Assembly (NCBI GenBank): GCA_003024175.1
Contig: MDYQ01000034.1
Coordinates: forward strand, 105,499 to 169,498
Origin: Planoprotostelium fungivorum
Taxonomy: Eukaryota > Evosea > Variosea > Cavosteliida > Cavosteliaceae
Direction of reading: 5' to 3'
Length of the DNA stretch: 64,000 nt
Position 1 is the first letter of the stretch. Each line of letters starts with the position of its first letter. Of the stretch, positions 12,333 to 24,340 are shown one piece after another. Position numbers and translations under genes: made by a program. The notes beneath the pieces were generated by a model. It made no database searches. It was not told the origin of the DNA and saw nothing but the letters and a program-made list of their open reading frames with translations.

Positions 12333-15300
12333 TCAAAAGAGGGTGAGCTTGAAAGATTGTTGGTAATCCATCGTGACTGGCCCATAGTCCCCCATCATAA
12401 ACTGGATGACTCCAACTGTCATCATCAGTCGATCACGATCAACGCTGATCCTCTCGATCATCATCACGAGTGTGCGATCACTCACTTGTTATGGAATCTT
12501 TCAAGAGAGCATTGATGGCACCACCCAGGTTGAACGCCAATTGAAATTTGATATCATCCAACTGTTTTGTATTGTGCGTCAGTCCAAATGGAACAGGAAC
12601 AATGGTCTGAGATGGTCAACACGAGATCACACATGACATCGTACCGAATAAGCCGTATCTTCCAGGTTTCCCATGAGAGACCAGTTGGAGCTGTCGTACA
12701 CCTGCGAAGAATGAATCGTGATTAAAATGAAATAAATCACCAGAAAATTCTGTAACGCTTTGATCGAATAGACAGTTTCGAATGGGTTGGCCAAGGTGAT
12801 GACAGTCTGTACGTAAGTGAAAGAGAGAGCCGGTTTCACTTGTACCTGTGCCACGTCATCATCCTGTTCCGTCTACAACGCTCACTTTGGCCAGGAGATG
12901 TGTCTTCTGACCGGTGAAATTCATCTGCGTACTGAGACGTAACATTCCATCCGATAGGAGGGGCACGTTACCGTGGTTACCATGCAATTGGATGGTAGAA
13001 CTGTTGCCCTGAGTGTAACGAGAGAAGAACACTCTCTCGGCCGACTTATCACTGGGTGATACGTACATTACGTCTCCGGACACACTGTACACGCGTCAAC
13101 GCTCCGAATTCTACCCGAAATTTCACCTGTTATCACCGGGCTTCAGATTGACATTACGCATGGTGATGTTACCGATCGAGGTGCCTTGAAAGAAGATGTC
13201 CAGAGCTAGGGAAGACACTTGTAGTGAGACAATGGTGGGGTTACGTATGATTACGTCGGCAACCATGGTTAAGCCCCATACGTAACCACCGGTCACGGCT
13301 TGGTTGTCATCGACCATACGGATCGATCCCGCGGGGAAACCGGAGAATCCTACGGAATTTCAGTGTCACGTACGTACCGATGCGTAGAGTACGTACCCCC
13401 GATGTACACGGGAGACTGGAAGGGTATATCGTCCAAGACGAAAATTCCGAGAACGGTCGATACGTAAGCCTTGGCCCATCCACCGATAGTTACGTTGGTC
13501 CCTTCCGTCAGAACGATATCTTATATGATGTCATGATGACGTCATCATGCATCATTCTCACCTGAAGTGACACGTCCGAATTTTTCTCTGTCTGAAACGA
13601 TGATGGAGGTACCGCTCATGCTGAACTGCAATATCTGCCCCGCCTGATCACTTTTGGCGGGAGAAAATGGAGAATAATCTGTGGATGAAGCGATGATGGC
13701 GTTGTCCCTTATCATCTGCAATTTGACGGCGACCTGGATCGTGTCAATCTACAACGGGATGGTGGCGGGTTGTAGATGGATGGTACCTGGGTGACGGACA
13801 GTGGAAAGTCGAAGGGTGAGTAGAATCCGGCCGTGACGTCACTCGATAGAGGCACCACGCCCGAATCCTGGGAATCACCACCGATCCCGGGAATGGTCAG
13901 TCCCAGGGATCCCAAAGTCAACGCACCGATCAACTTCATATTGGATGGACCTGTCACCGTGAGACACGGTTTTACGTACGTACAGTACTCACCGACGACG
14001 GTCGTGGTGATGTTGAGGGAGCTGATGATGTCTAAAACCCAACGAGGTCTGTCATCACTTCTCTTCCTGTGGTCGCTGTCATCAGTTCCCGTGGCAATCA
14101 CTTCTGTGGGTAGACCGTGTACGTATCGATTGAAGAATTCTTCGATCTACAACGAATAAAANTGAGACACGGTTTTATGTACGTACAGTACTCACCGACG
14201 ACGGTCGTGGTGATGTTGAGGGAGCTGATGATGTCTAAAACCCAACGAGGTCTGCCATCACTTCTCTTCCTGTGGTCGCTGTCATCGGTTCCCATGGCAA
14301 TCACTTCTGTGGGTAGACCGTGTACGTATCGATTGAAGAATTCTTCGATCTACAACGAATAAAAAATAATTCCGTCGATCTACAACGCACCACCGGGGCG
14401 GCGAGAGTCGAATTTTCCGGTTTCAGTTCTCCGGACGTAACGATGACGTTGGCGCCTGGTACTATGGTAACGTCGTACGCTTTTACGTTTCCGATGCATT
14501 GTCCCGATCGGTACAGACGTAAAGGCATATCACCCATGTACATGCTGATCACCTGGAGGGTGAGACGAAATTTGGATGAAAACTCACCGATGGGTTCTGT
14601 AGAACGATGGTGATGGACATATTGATGCCACCGGTGAGGGTGTTGGAAGGCATGTCCAGGCGGGAAACTGTGTTGTTGGCCAGGTTACCGAAACCTGAAA
14701 TTTCGATGAGTTTCCTCTTCGTACAATGTGGGTATTCACCGACGACCTTCACTTCCTTGTTCAACTTGATGTGACTGCAAAAGTCAACCTCTTATTTTAA
14801 TCCTATTTTATTCGTTTTATATCCTAGACAACATATGAACGATCCACGTGTGATGATTTCCATCTTTCGTTCACGTGTGACAATTTCTATCTCATGTTCG
14901 CATGTGATGATGTCAGATGTCGATGCTACAAAGATGGAATGGATGAGAAGTTGTCTCACGGATAATAGTGACCCAACACCGTCACGTGGACGACACCACT
15001 CAATTTCCACATCGTATCGTTCTTTGCAACCAGATCCTGGGCAAAGTGTGTCCACTGCGTGTGATTGGTGATGCCCACCACCTTCTCGTTCAGAGCGATG
15101 TCTGTCGTCGATCCCTTCGTTCGTATCAGGTGAGATGATGCAATGCATCAGATGCATCAGATGTATCAGATGATGAGTGTCTCACGTGGGTCGTTGTATC
15201 GGGGAGGAACATGTATGCCATCAGAACGTCTTCATACGAGATGGTGATTGAACCTTCGGGTGGTGTGGCGTCCACGACGGGATCCGTCTTTCCGTCTGGA

Positions 15301-15811
15301 TTGGATGTCAGAGATGCATGTACCGAAAAAACATCACCATTCGGGTCGTCTGCTATCGGTGTTATGCGAGCAGAGAAGGGTCCATAATTCGACAATTTCG
15401 CCGTCCCATTCACGAAGAACATCCGATCGGTCGGCTTTAACATGTTGATCTCCAAAAATGTGAGAGCGCAGTGATTCACGATGGCCTGAACGATGGCAGG
15501 CAATACGACATACACAGTGATGATTGCACCTGGCTCGGTGAGGAATGTATACCTATAATGGACTCACCGACGAGGAGATTGATTAACAGGAAGATCACAC
15601 CGGCCCAGCGAGGAATCTTTGGAAACCTCTTCATTATCGGTTTCCTCAGCCACGCCAAGATCGCATTGACCTTCACATACATCCTGTCTCCGAGCGCCGA
15701 TCCACCTCCATAAGGTTCATCGGCATCATTGGACTCTCCGTCAAAGATGAGAGACGCTCTGTATCCGTTACCATCTAATGATTTCTCAACTTCACCTCTC
15801 GTGTTGTACGT
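12333..15811 (-). CDS. DUF3712-like membrane-anchored protein
   Basis: N-terminal acidic cytosolic segment (DGESNDADEPYGGG), a basic stretch and one transmembrane helix (AGVIFLLINLLV joined to GAIITVYVVLPAIVQAIV), then a long extracytosolic region of beta-sandwich-like repeats: CALTFLEINMLKPTD, VNGTAKLSNYGPFSARI, ITISYEDVLMAYM, GFGNLANNTVSRLDMP, MKLIGALTLGSLGLTIPG, IIRNPTIVSLQVSSLALDIFFQG, YVQTVITLANPF. The LxxxxxxLxxP...F...G...LxNxGPFxAxI pattern is that of DUF3712, seen mostly in fungi. The stop is at 12333-12335 (...QSFKLTLF). The frame is open back to 15811 but the start exon is unresolved; the first Met in frame is at 15682. At least 12 short introns. The exon coding RPRWVLDIISSLNITTTVV is present twice because of the duplication around the N at 14162. 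Confidence 0.7.
13747..13778. repeat. Inverted pair of the intronic CTACAACG motif
   Basis: ATCTACAAC at 13747 and GTTGTAGAT at 13770 face each other across about 14 bases inside one intron of the DUF3712-like gene, able to form a hairpin. Confidence 0.85.
13960..14364. repeat. 202-bp direct duplication flanking a single N
   Basis: Bases 13960-14161 and 14163-14364 are the same 202-bp sequence, differing at four positions (acg/atg, gtc/gcc, cag/cgg, ccg/cca), with one undetermined base at 14162 exactly at the junction. The unit carries one exon and its flanking introns of the DUF3712-like gene. This is what two overlapping contig ends, or two alleles, would look like when joined with a filler N. 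Confidence 0.95.
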
Positions 15812-16640
15812 TCATCTGGGCTGTAGTTTTGTGGGGATCGGGTATTGACCGCGAATTCCGCCACGAGAAATCTGACAGACGAGTCCCCCAACAACAGCAA
15901 TCAAAGCTACATCCGTGGAAAGAAAAGATGAGACGGTATTGTCTCGATGAAGGTACGATATAATGATTCATCCAAACCGTGATTTTTCCAACCATCATCA
16001 CAATTCACTGTTAGATCATGTTGAATTGAACGTGGCAGCTCAGTGGCCTCAGTGCACAAGTCAGGCCTATACAGCTTCACTGGTCGATCGAGGTCCTCTC
16101 ATCTCGGAGCCCTCTTCCACAGCGGTATATCAGATTTGTTTAGACATCCCAGCGGCTGCTTGTGTCTGGATGAGAAGTCACCTTATCGAAAGGAGAAGTC
16201 CGCGGACTACAAAGACTGAAATAGACAGTAACAAAGCACGAGAAAAACAAGCTTCCTTCTTTCTCCTCTTCGTCTCACCACTGCAGCCACCTCAGGCCCC
16301 TTCTGCCCCTCTTCTCACTTCTATTCTTCCTCTTTGCTGCTCGTCTCCGTGCTTTCTTGTGTTTACACGTGTTTCTGTCAGTGGGTTACGAGGACTCTCC
16401 TCTACACCTCTGTCCTTCTTCACCTGTTGGGGCTTCATCGGCCTCCACCTGCCTCTCTCTGAGTGTCTAAACCAGAAGCTCCTGTGTTTACTCGTGTTTG
16501 CTCGTGTTTGCTGTACGAGTTCGCCGTCCACTGTGCTCATTTTCCGTAGAAGGATAAATTTCGACAGCCCGCAGATCTTTCACCTTGACAACCACCTTAC
16601 AGCACAAGAGAGAGCCCATTTCACTTTCAGACACCATCCG
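15812..16640. other. Divergent upstream region and pyrimidine-rich leader of the Ca2+ ATPase
   Basis: The plus-strand frame open from 15963 into the ATPase start is CT-rich (about 16250-16470) and of low complexity, so it looks like 5' leader or promoter rather than protein. A minus-strand stretch around 15840-15900 (ALIAVVGGLVCQISRGG) may be an upstream exon of the DUF3712-like gene. A GTGTTTACACGTG / GTTTACTCGTGTTTGCTCGTG repeat cluster lies at about 16358-16512. Confidence 0.4.
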
Positions 16641-19600
16641 ATGGCAACAGCAGGGGCGATTCACGATGAATCGTGGACGGTGAAGGCAGACGAGCTGGTC
16701 GATTTCTTCAAGAGGAGGGATGAAGGAGATGGACAGTCGTTGAAGGAGCTGAGGAACAAGTACAATGGTCCAGAGGGATTAGCACAGCTTCTAAAATCAG
16801 ACGCGAAACACGGATTGTCTGCAGAGGTGAGAGACATCCAACAGAGCTCAAATGTATGATATGGTTCTGATACCCATGTTTCAGGAAGTTCCCTCTGCTT
16901 ATGCAGCCAGAAAAGAGATCTATGGAATCAACATCATCCCAGAGAAATCACCTCGAACCTACTTCGATTTCCTCTTCGATGCCTTATCAGACAGAACTCT
17001 CATTATTCTGATCGTTGCCGCCGTTCTATCCATCGGTTTAGAGACAGGATTTCCACCTCCGGGCGCTTCCAGAGCGTGAGTACCACCTCCTTAAAATAGA
17101 CACAAAAAAGTGAAGCACCTTCTAATGCAAAAAACAGTATCGCCTGGATTGAGGGAGTTGCCATTCTCATCGCCGTAGCTCTCGTCTCCAATGTGACGGC
17201 GGCCAATGATACCATCAAAGATCGAAGATTCAGACAGTTGACCGCCATCTCTGAGGATCGCAAGGTCCGTTGCATCCGTGGAGGACAGTGGTCGGTCATC
17301 TCCGTCAATGACCTCTTGGTCGGTGATATCGTCAGCGTAGAGACGGGAGATCGAGTTCCAGCCGACATAGTCCTCTTCGAGTACCAGGGCCTCCGCAGCG
17401 ATGAATCCTCCATGACTGGAGAGAGCGACACCGTAAAGAAGAACAAGGAGAACCCATGGCTCCTCTCCGGATGTTCGGTGAGACGGTGCATGTTCCATCT
17501 TCCATGCTGATGGACGTTTAGATCTCCGAAGGAACTGGTAAAGGAGTTGTCATCTGTGTGGGACCTCAATCTCAGTGGGGACTTATCAAGGCCTCCCTGG
17601 ATCAGGAAGAGAGGAAGACACCTCTGCAGGAGCACCTGAATGACTTGGCCGAGAACATCGGTAAGGCGGGTCTCGCCGCCGCCACGATCACACTCATCGG
17701 ACTCTTCATCCGAGTGAGTCATCACGACCACGATCTCTCATACATCCGTCTTCTAAATATGTTCCACCGTCACATCATCATCGCCTTGTCCATCCATCTC
17801 ATCATGATGATCACGATCTGATGTCACATCAGTGGGCCGTCCTCACTTTCCCACCCGGACAACCTCACGTGTGGAACAGCTACTACCTCGGAGAGTGGAT
17901 CCGATTTGTCATCATCGCCATCGTCATCATCGTCGTTGCCGTGCCAGAAGGTCTCCCCCTGGCCGTGACGCTATCTCTCGCCTACTCCATGTTCAAGATG
18001 ATGAAAGATCAGAACCTCGTGAGACATCTCGCCGCCTGCGAGACCATGGGTGGTGCCACTCAGATCTGCTCCGATAAGACGGGTGGGTCCATCTACAACG
18101 TTGTAGACGAGCTGACCGGAGCAGGTACCCTCACGCAGAACCGAATGACTGTCGTGAGATTGTGGGCCGCCGGGGTCAAATTGGAAGATCAACCGAAGGA
18201 TAAATCTGCCTTCACTCCGAAGGTGATCAAGTGATGAGAGATGAGGTCATGACGCTCATGACAGATCTTGGAACTGTTGAACGACGGAGTGTGCATCAAC
18301 TCATCGGCTGCCATTCAGAACAAGGACACCGAGAAACCAGAATTTGTGGGTCTGAAGACAGAGTGTGCGTTGCTCATGATGGCATCCAATCTGGGAACCG
18401 ATTACGAGACCGTCCGAAGGTACGTCCCTCTCGATTTTATTCTATTTTATTTCTCTCCACGTGATGTCTCACCCTCCTCTTCAGCCGCGGTAATGTGGCT
18501 CGCGCCTGGCCCTTCTCTTCTAAATTGAAGAGAATGTCGACTGCCGTTCGAACCGAAGACAAGATCCGTCTCTACACCAAGGGAGCTTCTGAAGTCATTC
18601 TTGACCTCTGCACTCACCAGTTCAACGCCGACGGCAGTGTAAAGAGCATGTCAGAGGAGAACAGGGAGATGCTGAACAATCTCATCAACACTTGGGCTTC
18701 TCAGGGGTTACGTACCCTTACGCTCGCAGCTCGCGAGCTTCCCAAGGAGACTGAATTCAGCGACGAAGGAGAGTGCCCGTACGAATCCAACTTGACCCTC
18801 ATCGGTATCGTCGGTATTCAAGACCCTCTCAGGTGAAATTCCGCGTAGATTCCAACGAAATCTCACGTAATTCTCAGACCCGAAGTCCCCAACAGCATCA
18901 TGATGTGTCAGCGAGCCGGCATCACTGTCAGAATGCTGACGGGAGACAACATCTTGACGGCCAAGCAGATCGGTAAATCGTGTGGAATCCTCACTGAAGA
19001 AGGAATTGCCATGGAGGGCCCCGACTTTAGAAAATTGAGCGTAGAGAAGATGGATCGAATCATTCCACGCCTCCAGATCATCGCTCGTTGCTCGCCCGGT
19101 GAGAATTTTCCGAGAATTTTCGAAGAAATTTCTGACGGTGGACAGAGGACAAGCTGACCTTGGTGAAGAGACTGATCGAGTTGGGAGAGGTAGTTGCCGT
19201 GACTGGTGACGGTACGAACGACGTTCCCGCCCTCTGCGAGGCCGACGTCGGTTTCGCCATGGGTATCTCCGGTACGGAGGTGAGCGTCTACAACGTTGTA
19301 GATCGAGTCACGTGACCCTCCTCAGGTGGCCAAGGACGCCTGTGACATCATCTTACTCGACGACAATTTCTCCTCCATCGAGAGGGCCGTCATGTGGGGC
19401 CGCGGCGTCTACGATGCCATCCGCAAGTACGTAACCCGAAATTTCACCGGAATCTCCCTGACATCCCCCAGGTTCATCCAATTCCAGCTTACCGTCAACA
19501 TCGTGGCCGTTACCGTGGCCTTTGTCGGAGCCGTATCGGGTGGTGACTCCCCTCTACAACCCGTCCAGATGCTGTGGGTCAATTTGATCATGGACACCAT

Positions 19601-20605
19601 GGCTGCGTTAGCTCTGGCTACTGAGAAGCCAACCATGGAGCTGTTCAACCGACCACCACACGGCAGACACTCCCCTCTCATCACGTGGAGGATGTGGAGA
19701 CACATTGCAGGCCACGCCATCGTTCAGTTGGGTGTCATGGGCTGGTTGTACTACGGTGGATCTCAGGTAGAATCGGTCGAAATTTCGCGACTTACGTACG
19801 AAGGTGTCCTTCTTCGAATACAACGAGCCACACGAGAGCGAGATCGGCACCCGATTCGCTGACCAGGCCGCGTACGAAGTTGAAGAGAGAAATTACGAGA
19901 CGAGAAGAAGCACTGTCATCTTCAATACCTTTGTCTTCATGCAGCTGTTCAACGAACTCAACGCGAGAAAACTAGAGGACGGTGAGTGTGGTAGTCGACA
20001 CTCTAGCCTGACGTGTCGACAGAATTGAACATGCTGAAGGATATCAAGTCCAGCTACCTCTTCATCGGTATCTTCTTCATCACTGCGATAGTGCAAGCCA
20101 TCATCGTTGAATTTGGCGGTGAATTTTCAAAGACAACTCACCTCAACGCGAAGACCTGGGCCGTGTGCCTGGCCCTCGGATTCCTATCGATCCCCGTCGG
20201 TACGTAACGTACGTACGGTAGTTGTGACTGAGGGTATTCAGGTATCTTGTTACGCTTCATACCCGTACCGGCAGATAAGGAGCGTACGTCCGCTCCACCC
20301 GAGTACGTCGCCGACGAGGCCGAGCTGACGCTGATGGAAGACGTAAGTCGAAATGTCATCGGTTTCCACCGTCTCACCCCCCGCAGGTTCGCAAGGAAGA
20401 GGCGGCACGTTCGCGTCGACCCTCTAAGAGTTCGAGAGCGCATGAGCCCAGCGACACGTTGGTGGACAATTATTTCCCGCCTTCTTCCCCTCGCAGGACG
20501 CCAAAGGGAAATTGGGCTTATGCAAAGAGGATATTGTGGCAGGTGCAGGTGGTGGCTGCCTTTCGAAAGCCGTCGCCGAAGCTCATCTCTGGGTCGCACA
20601 TCTGA
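16641..20605 (+). CDS. Plasma-membrane-type Ca2+-transporting P-type ATPase (PMCA/P2B)
   Basis: Pumps Ca2+ out of the cytosol at ATP cost. ATG at 16641 opens [20 protein letters not shown]. Domains in order: TM1-2 ([35 protein letters not shown]), actuator domain with [12 protein letters not shown]3-4 with [20 protein letters not shown], phosphorylation motif [13 protein letters not shown], nucleotide-binding KGASE ([10 protein letters not shown]), TGDN, hinge [24 protein letters not shown]5-10 with [16 protein letters not shown] and [17 protein letters not shown]. The C-terminal tail is short and basic, ending LISGSHI. The hinge reads TNDVPAL where the family has TNDAPAL. An intron (about 18082-18123) interrupts the DKTGT signature and contains the perfect palindrome CTACAACGTTGTAG; another before [11 protein letters not shown] also contains it. 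Contractile-vacuole or plasma-membrane localisation is possible by analogy with amoebozoan PAT1. Confidence 0.95.
18091..18107. repeat. Intronic palindrome CTACAACGTTGTAG in the Ca2+ ATPase DKTGT intron
   Basis: ATCTACAACGTTGTAGA lies inside a roughly 42-nt intron that splits the codons of the phosphorylation motif. The 14-bp core is a perfect palindrome. Confidence 0.95.
19286..19303. repeat. Second intronic palindrome CTACAACGTTGTAG in the Ca2+ ATPase gene
   Basis: GTCTACAACGTTGTAGAT occurs in the intron between GISGTE and VAKDAC. The core is identical to that at 18092-18105. Confidence 0.95.
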
Positions 20606-21429
20606 GTTATTTATATGGACTTTCATCGTTAGTTACATGTAGATATAATAAATGTTCATTAGTGAATGAGTTCGATTTTATCGTGCATGGAGGTCGTGTC
20701 GGTCACTACTGCATGTTCACCGACACATGCATGCATCACTCTAGAACACTGTCCTCTATAGCCGAGGTGCAGCTCATGCATGTCTGGTGCAAGCAAGGGT
20801 CCAGGCTCTATCTATCCCAGGGAGGCCTCCCACACTATTATATCGCTACCTGGCGCGATGTGACAGCAGTGATTGAGTTACTCACAAAAATCCCGCCGCT
20901 TTCATCCACTCCTCACCGTGAGGCGATGACATTTTAGATGTGCGACTCTTGTTCCTCTTTATAAGATGCTTCCGATGCTCTTGCGACGTCTGCAGCGTCA
21001 CATCCACAAGAGAACGCTGCCCACTCGGATGATATAACCTCTCGACCTGAAACGAATACAAACTTTTGGAGGAGCAGTGGTGAGTCAGTGTGATACTTTC
21101 GGCTGAATGTAGCATGAAAGAGGACAAAACTGTGTAGCTCCACTGAAACCGCGTAAATGAACATGAAAGGAGGAACGAATTGTTCCGTCCTTCTCGAAAA
21201 TATGGATTCTCTTCGCTGTAATGGCTGGCGGCTGCTACTCGAAAGCACCTTAGGCGCGTATATCACCAATGAAATCGAATCATCTTGTGGCAGTGTCCAT
21301 AGAGATGTCTTCTGGGGTGATGTGTAGGCGGTTACAACTCTCAACACACGACGAGGATGAATGGTTCGTAGGACGTAGTGACATTCTCGAGTCTCTGTAT
21401 CATTCTTGACTGCAGTGCAAACGACCAGC
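20606..21429. other. Intergenic stretch between two same-strand genes
   Basis: Contains the 3' UTR of the Ca2+ ATPase (ATAATAAA at about 20646) and the promoter of the EGF/7TM gene. A 186-codon minus-strand frame (20934-21494) overlaps the start of the next gene, shows no family resemblance and no splice pattern, and is treated as chance. Nothing else recognised. Confidence 0.4.
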
Positions 21430-22924
21430 ATGCGATCGATCTGTATCCTCTTCGTGTTGGCTCTACTGCCTCTCATCATCGCCGCAAGTAACACAACCTT
21501 ATCGGGCTGCGTCCCTGACTGCAGTGGTTACGGGATATGTTTATACACGAACACATGCAAGTGTCTGAGAGGCTGGGTACCCTCTCGCACACCCGAAGGA
21601 CTCTCGCAGTGTGTCACGAGTGAGTCTTGAACGTTCACCTCTCCTTCTGACATGAATGAAGCTTTCTTAGACATCGGATGGAGAGGGCCCATCGTGTCCA
21701 TGCGCGTCGTCTTCTCCATAGTCTTTGGAATCGAAGTCCTCTTGATCTCTTACCGTATCCTCTTAGAGTTTCTCTCGAAAGGCGACAACCACTATCTGGC
21801 ACCAGCCGGCGTTACCCGTTTGATCTTAGGAGTCTTGTGGATCGACACTTTCTGTGAGTAATGAATACGGGTCACCTCATTTATATAGTTTCGCAGTGCA
21901 GCTGATCCAATACTCTGTCGACTTCAAAGGCATATTCTATACAGGGAACGAATGGGCTATACAAACTTTCTCTTACATCGAGATCCCCGATCTGGTCTTG
22001 ATGTTCAGCATCCTCTTAGCTTATTGGTGTGTTCCACTATCCACCAAGTATTCTGACGGTACGGTTAGGATCGATTTCTACCAAGCTTTAATGATGAAGA
22101 TCAAGAAAGAGCACATGTTACGAAAGATCAACTCGAATTACAGGAGTGAAGTCTCCTTCGAAGACATTCTTCTACAGGTGACACCGTCCTCCATCTATCT
22201 CATCACGATAATTTACGTCTGCAACAGATGTCTCGCATGCGAATCGCCAAGATGGTCATGGTAGCTGTCACCCTCATCGGCTACGCCCTCTTTATCGCCT
22301 TTGTGAGTCTCAACACCTGTCTCTGCCTCACCGTCTAAACAGATGGTGGCCATGAAGTTCACCCGAGATGATGGAGATCGATGGACATACATCGCGCTGG
22401 TCACGTATTACGCTGTCCTTTGGGTCGTCATCGGCGTCGGCTTCACCATCTCTGGCTATAAGCTCATGCGACTCATGCCAGAACAAGTCGGTCGACGAAT
22501 TCGAAAGGTACAGAGACGTAAATGCCGTTCACCTCTTAACCTTTTCCAGTTGACCTTCAAGATCATCGCGGTGGCTGGTGTCTTGATCATCGCCAACGTC
22601 CTCAGTTTCGGTTCCATCGTCGCATCGACGCCGGGGGTGTCCCTCTTTCTCATCAGAACTGGCATCGTCTCCGCTCTCACTGCCATCGCCAGGTCAGAAC
22701 ATCCATCAGACACACATCCAGCTGTCTTCTGACGATCCATCAGATTAATCATCATCGACATCTACCTTCCCTTCTTGGGCATCTTTGGAGGCAAAACTCG
22801 ATCGAGCGGCTCTGGCTCTGGAACACAACAGACATCATCGGGTCAGATCGATGATGGAAAGTTGGCATCGGCGGATATCGAATTGGCTGTCGCTAGCCAG
22901 CCGGCCGTCTCGAGTGATTTGTAA
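21430..22924 (+). CDS. Signal peptide, EGF-like motif, seven-transmembrane protein
   Basis: Candidate surface receptor or channel-like protein. ATG at 21430 gives a signal peptide (MRSICILFVLALLPLIIAA), then one EGF-like motif (CVPDCSGYGIC, TCKCLRGWVP) and seven hydrophobic segments: RVVFSIVFGIEVLLISYRIL, VTRLILGVLWIDTFC, LVLMFSILLAYWCVPL, MVMVAVTLIGYALFIAFMVA, IALVTYYAVLWVVIGVGF, KIIAVAGVLIIANVLSFGS and LIRTGIVSALTAIAR with IDIYLPFLGIFGG. The cytosolic tail is Ser/Gly-rich and ends VSSDL. No GPCR family signature (DRY, NPxxY) is visible, so a ligand or G-protein link is not claimed. Seven or so short introns; AAAATAAAATAAA follows the stop. Confidence 0.75.
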
Positions 22925-23143
22925 AATAAAATAAATGTCAAAGATGGGCGTAGATGAGATCGACACAGAGATGATTCACATCGTTAATCGAAAGACGATG
23001 GGTCTCGTCCATGAGAACACCCAGATGGAAGTGGTTCGTCTCGTCTGTGTGCAACTCGCTGACTAGTTGCCTGATCTCGTTTCATGATGCAATCGGTGTG
23101 GTGATGATGAAATGACCTCTTTACAAAATGTCTTTATTGCAGT

Positions 23144-23890
23144 CTACCAATAAGGTCTGTGAGAAGGGCAGTGGTAGCCGTTTGGATTGATGTCTAAATA
23201 ATCCTGATGGTAGCCCTCTGCCTCATGCCACTCTGAAGCGGGAACAACTTCCGTGGCAACCTTGTACAGGTGAGAAGAATGGTATTTAGGGTTTATCTCA
23301 CCTTCTTGCCGCCGAATCGACCGGCTTTCTCGATGTCAGCGATGACGGCCTTCGCTGTGGTCGCTTGCTCATCATTGTGTGTGAAGATGGCTGAGCGATA
23401 TTGAGTTCCACGATCTCCCCCCTGTCTGACGTTCAGTACTTGATGTGTGATGTTTCATCGTAGTGTGAAGAGATGGAGGATGGTGATGTAATTCTCACCT
23501 GGCCTCCGACATCGGTTGCATCGTGTGTTCTCAGGAAGAACTCGAGGATCTCTGCGTATGAGATCTTGCTGGGGTCGAATGCAACACGAACGGCCTCGGC
23601 ATGTCCGGTGGAACCAGTGCAGACCTGTCGGTGTGAACAGATGAATGATTCATTGATTTCAAATGGATCACCTGTTTGTAATTGGGGTTGGCGGCGTGTC
23701 CACCGATGTATCCGACTTTCGACGAGATGAGACCTTTGCCTCCGTATTGTTTCTTCACGATCCAATCTGGGCCCCAGAAACAACCGGTAGCGATGGTGAT
23801 CACCTCTTCTTTCGCACTTGGAGGAGAGGTCTCTCTCTTCTTAGCAGCCTCGATGGCAGTGGGTGTCGTTGGTTCTAACTGGGCCAACAT
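23144..23890 (-). CDS. msrA: Peptide methionine sulfoxide reductase MsrA
   Basis: Reduces the S-epimer of methionine sulfoxide in proteins, using a catalytic Cys and thioredoxin. From ATG at 23890: [25 protein letters not shown] (catalytic Cys in GCFWG), [66 protein letters not shown], then [29 protein letters not shown] with a C-terminal Cys that may resolve the disulfide. Introns are short. An upstream ATG (MGGQHQF, about 23950) would add residues only through an implausibly short intron, so the 23890 start is preferred. The gene is convergent with the 7TM gene. Confidence 0.92.
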
Positions 23891-24340
23891 TAATCGCTTG
23901 CATTCGAACGACTGTTCGACTCACAAATTGGTGTTGTCCTCCCATCTTTGTGTCTTCTTGTTTCTGTTGTTGAGTGACTGCTGATTCCGTGGAGTTCGAA
24001 AATCAGCTTGACGTCATCATCACCTGACCTGAAATTTCAGTCACCCGTTGTAGAGGGGTAGATCATTTTCGCCTAATATCTCTCTGCTATGCCCTTGAGA
24101 AGGTACAGCACCACACCTCCTACACTTGTACCCTCAGTTACCAATACATTTCGTATTCTGTGTCGATGGTGTTTCCGTTTGATATTCGTTCCAATGTCTT
24201 AAATATCTTCGGATATATTTAATTGCAAAGAATGGGGAGGAGAATCCTCCAAGTTGACGTGAAACAAGGCTATGGCACGTCACGCGTCAGGAATGCAGAC
24301 AAAATCTTCTGCTTCCCTTTCAAAAGCACAGCCCCCAAAG
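23891..24340. promoter_or_regulatory. Divergent promoter region between msrA and the GtaA-like gene
   Basis: Roughly 450 bp between two outward-facing genes with no convincing coding frame. An in-frame ATG at 24272 precedes the preferred signal-peptide start at 24341. It contains AT-rich stretches (GATATATTTAATTGC at about 24212) that may be promoter elements; this is inference. Confidence 0.4.

Noticed and set aside
15963-16640. Long plus-strand extension of the Ca2+ ATPase (about 226 extra N-terminal residues)
   Set aside because: The stretch is CT-rich and low-complexity with no P-type ATPase resemblance; the ATG at 16641 gives the usual N-terminal length.
20934-21494. 186-codon minus-strand ORF
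   Set aside because: Overlaps the signal-peptide start of a better supported gene, has no recognisable family and no intron structure, unlike its neighbours.
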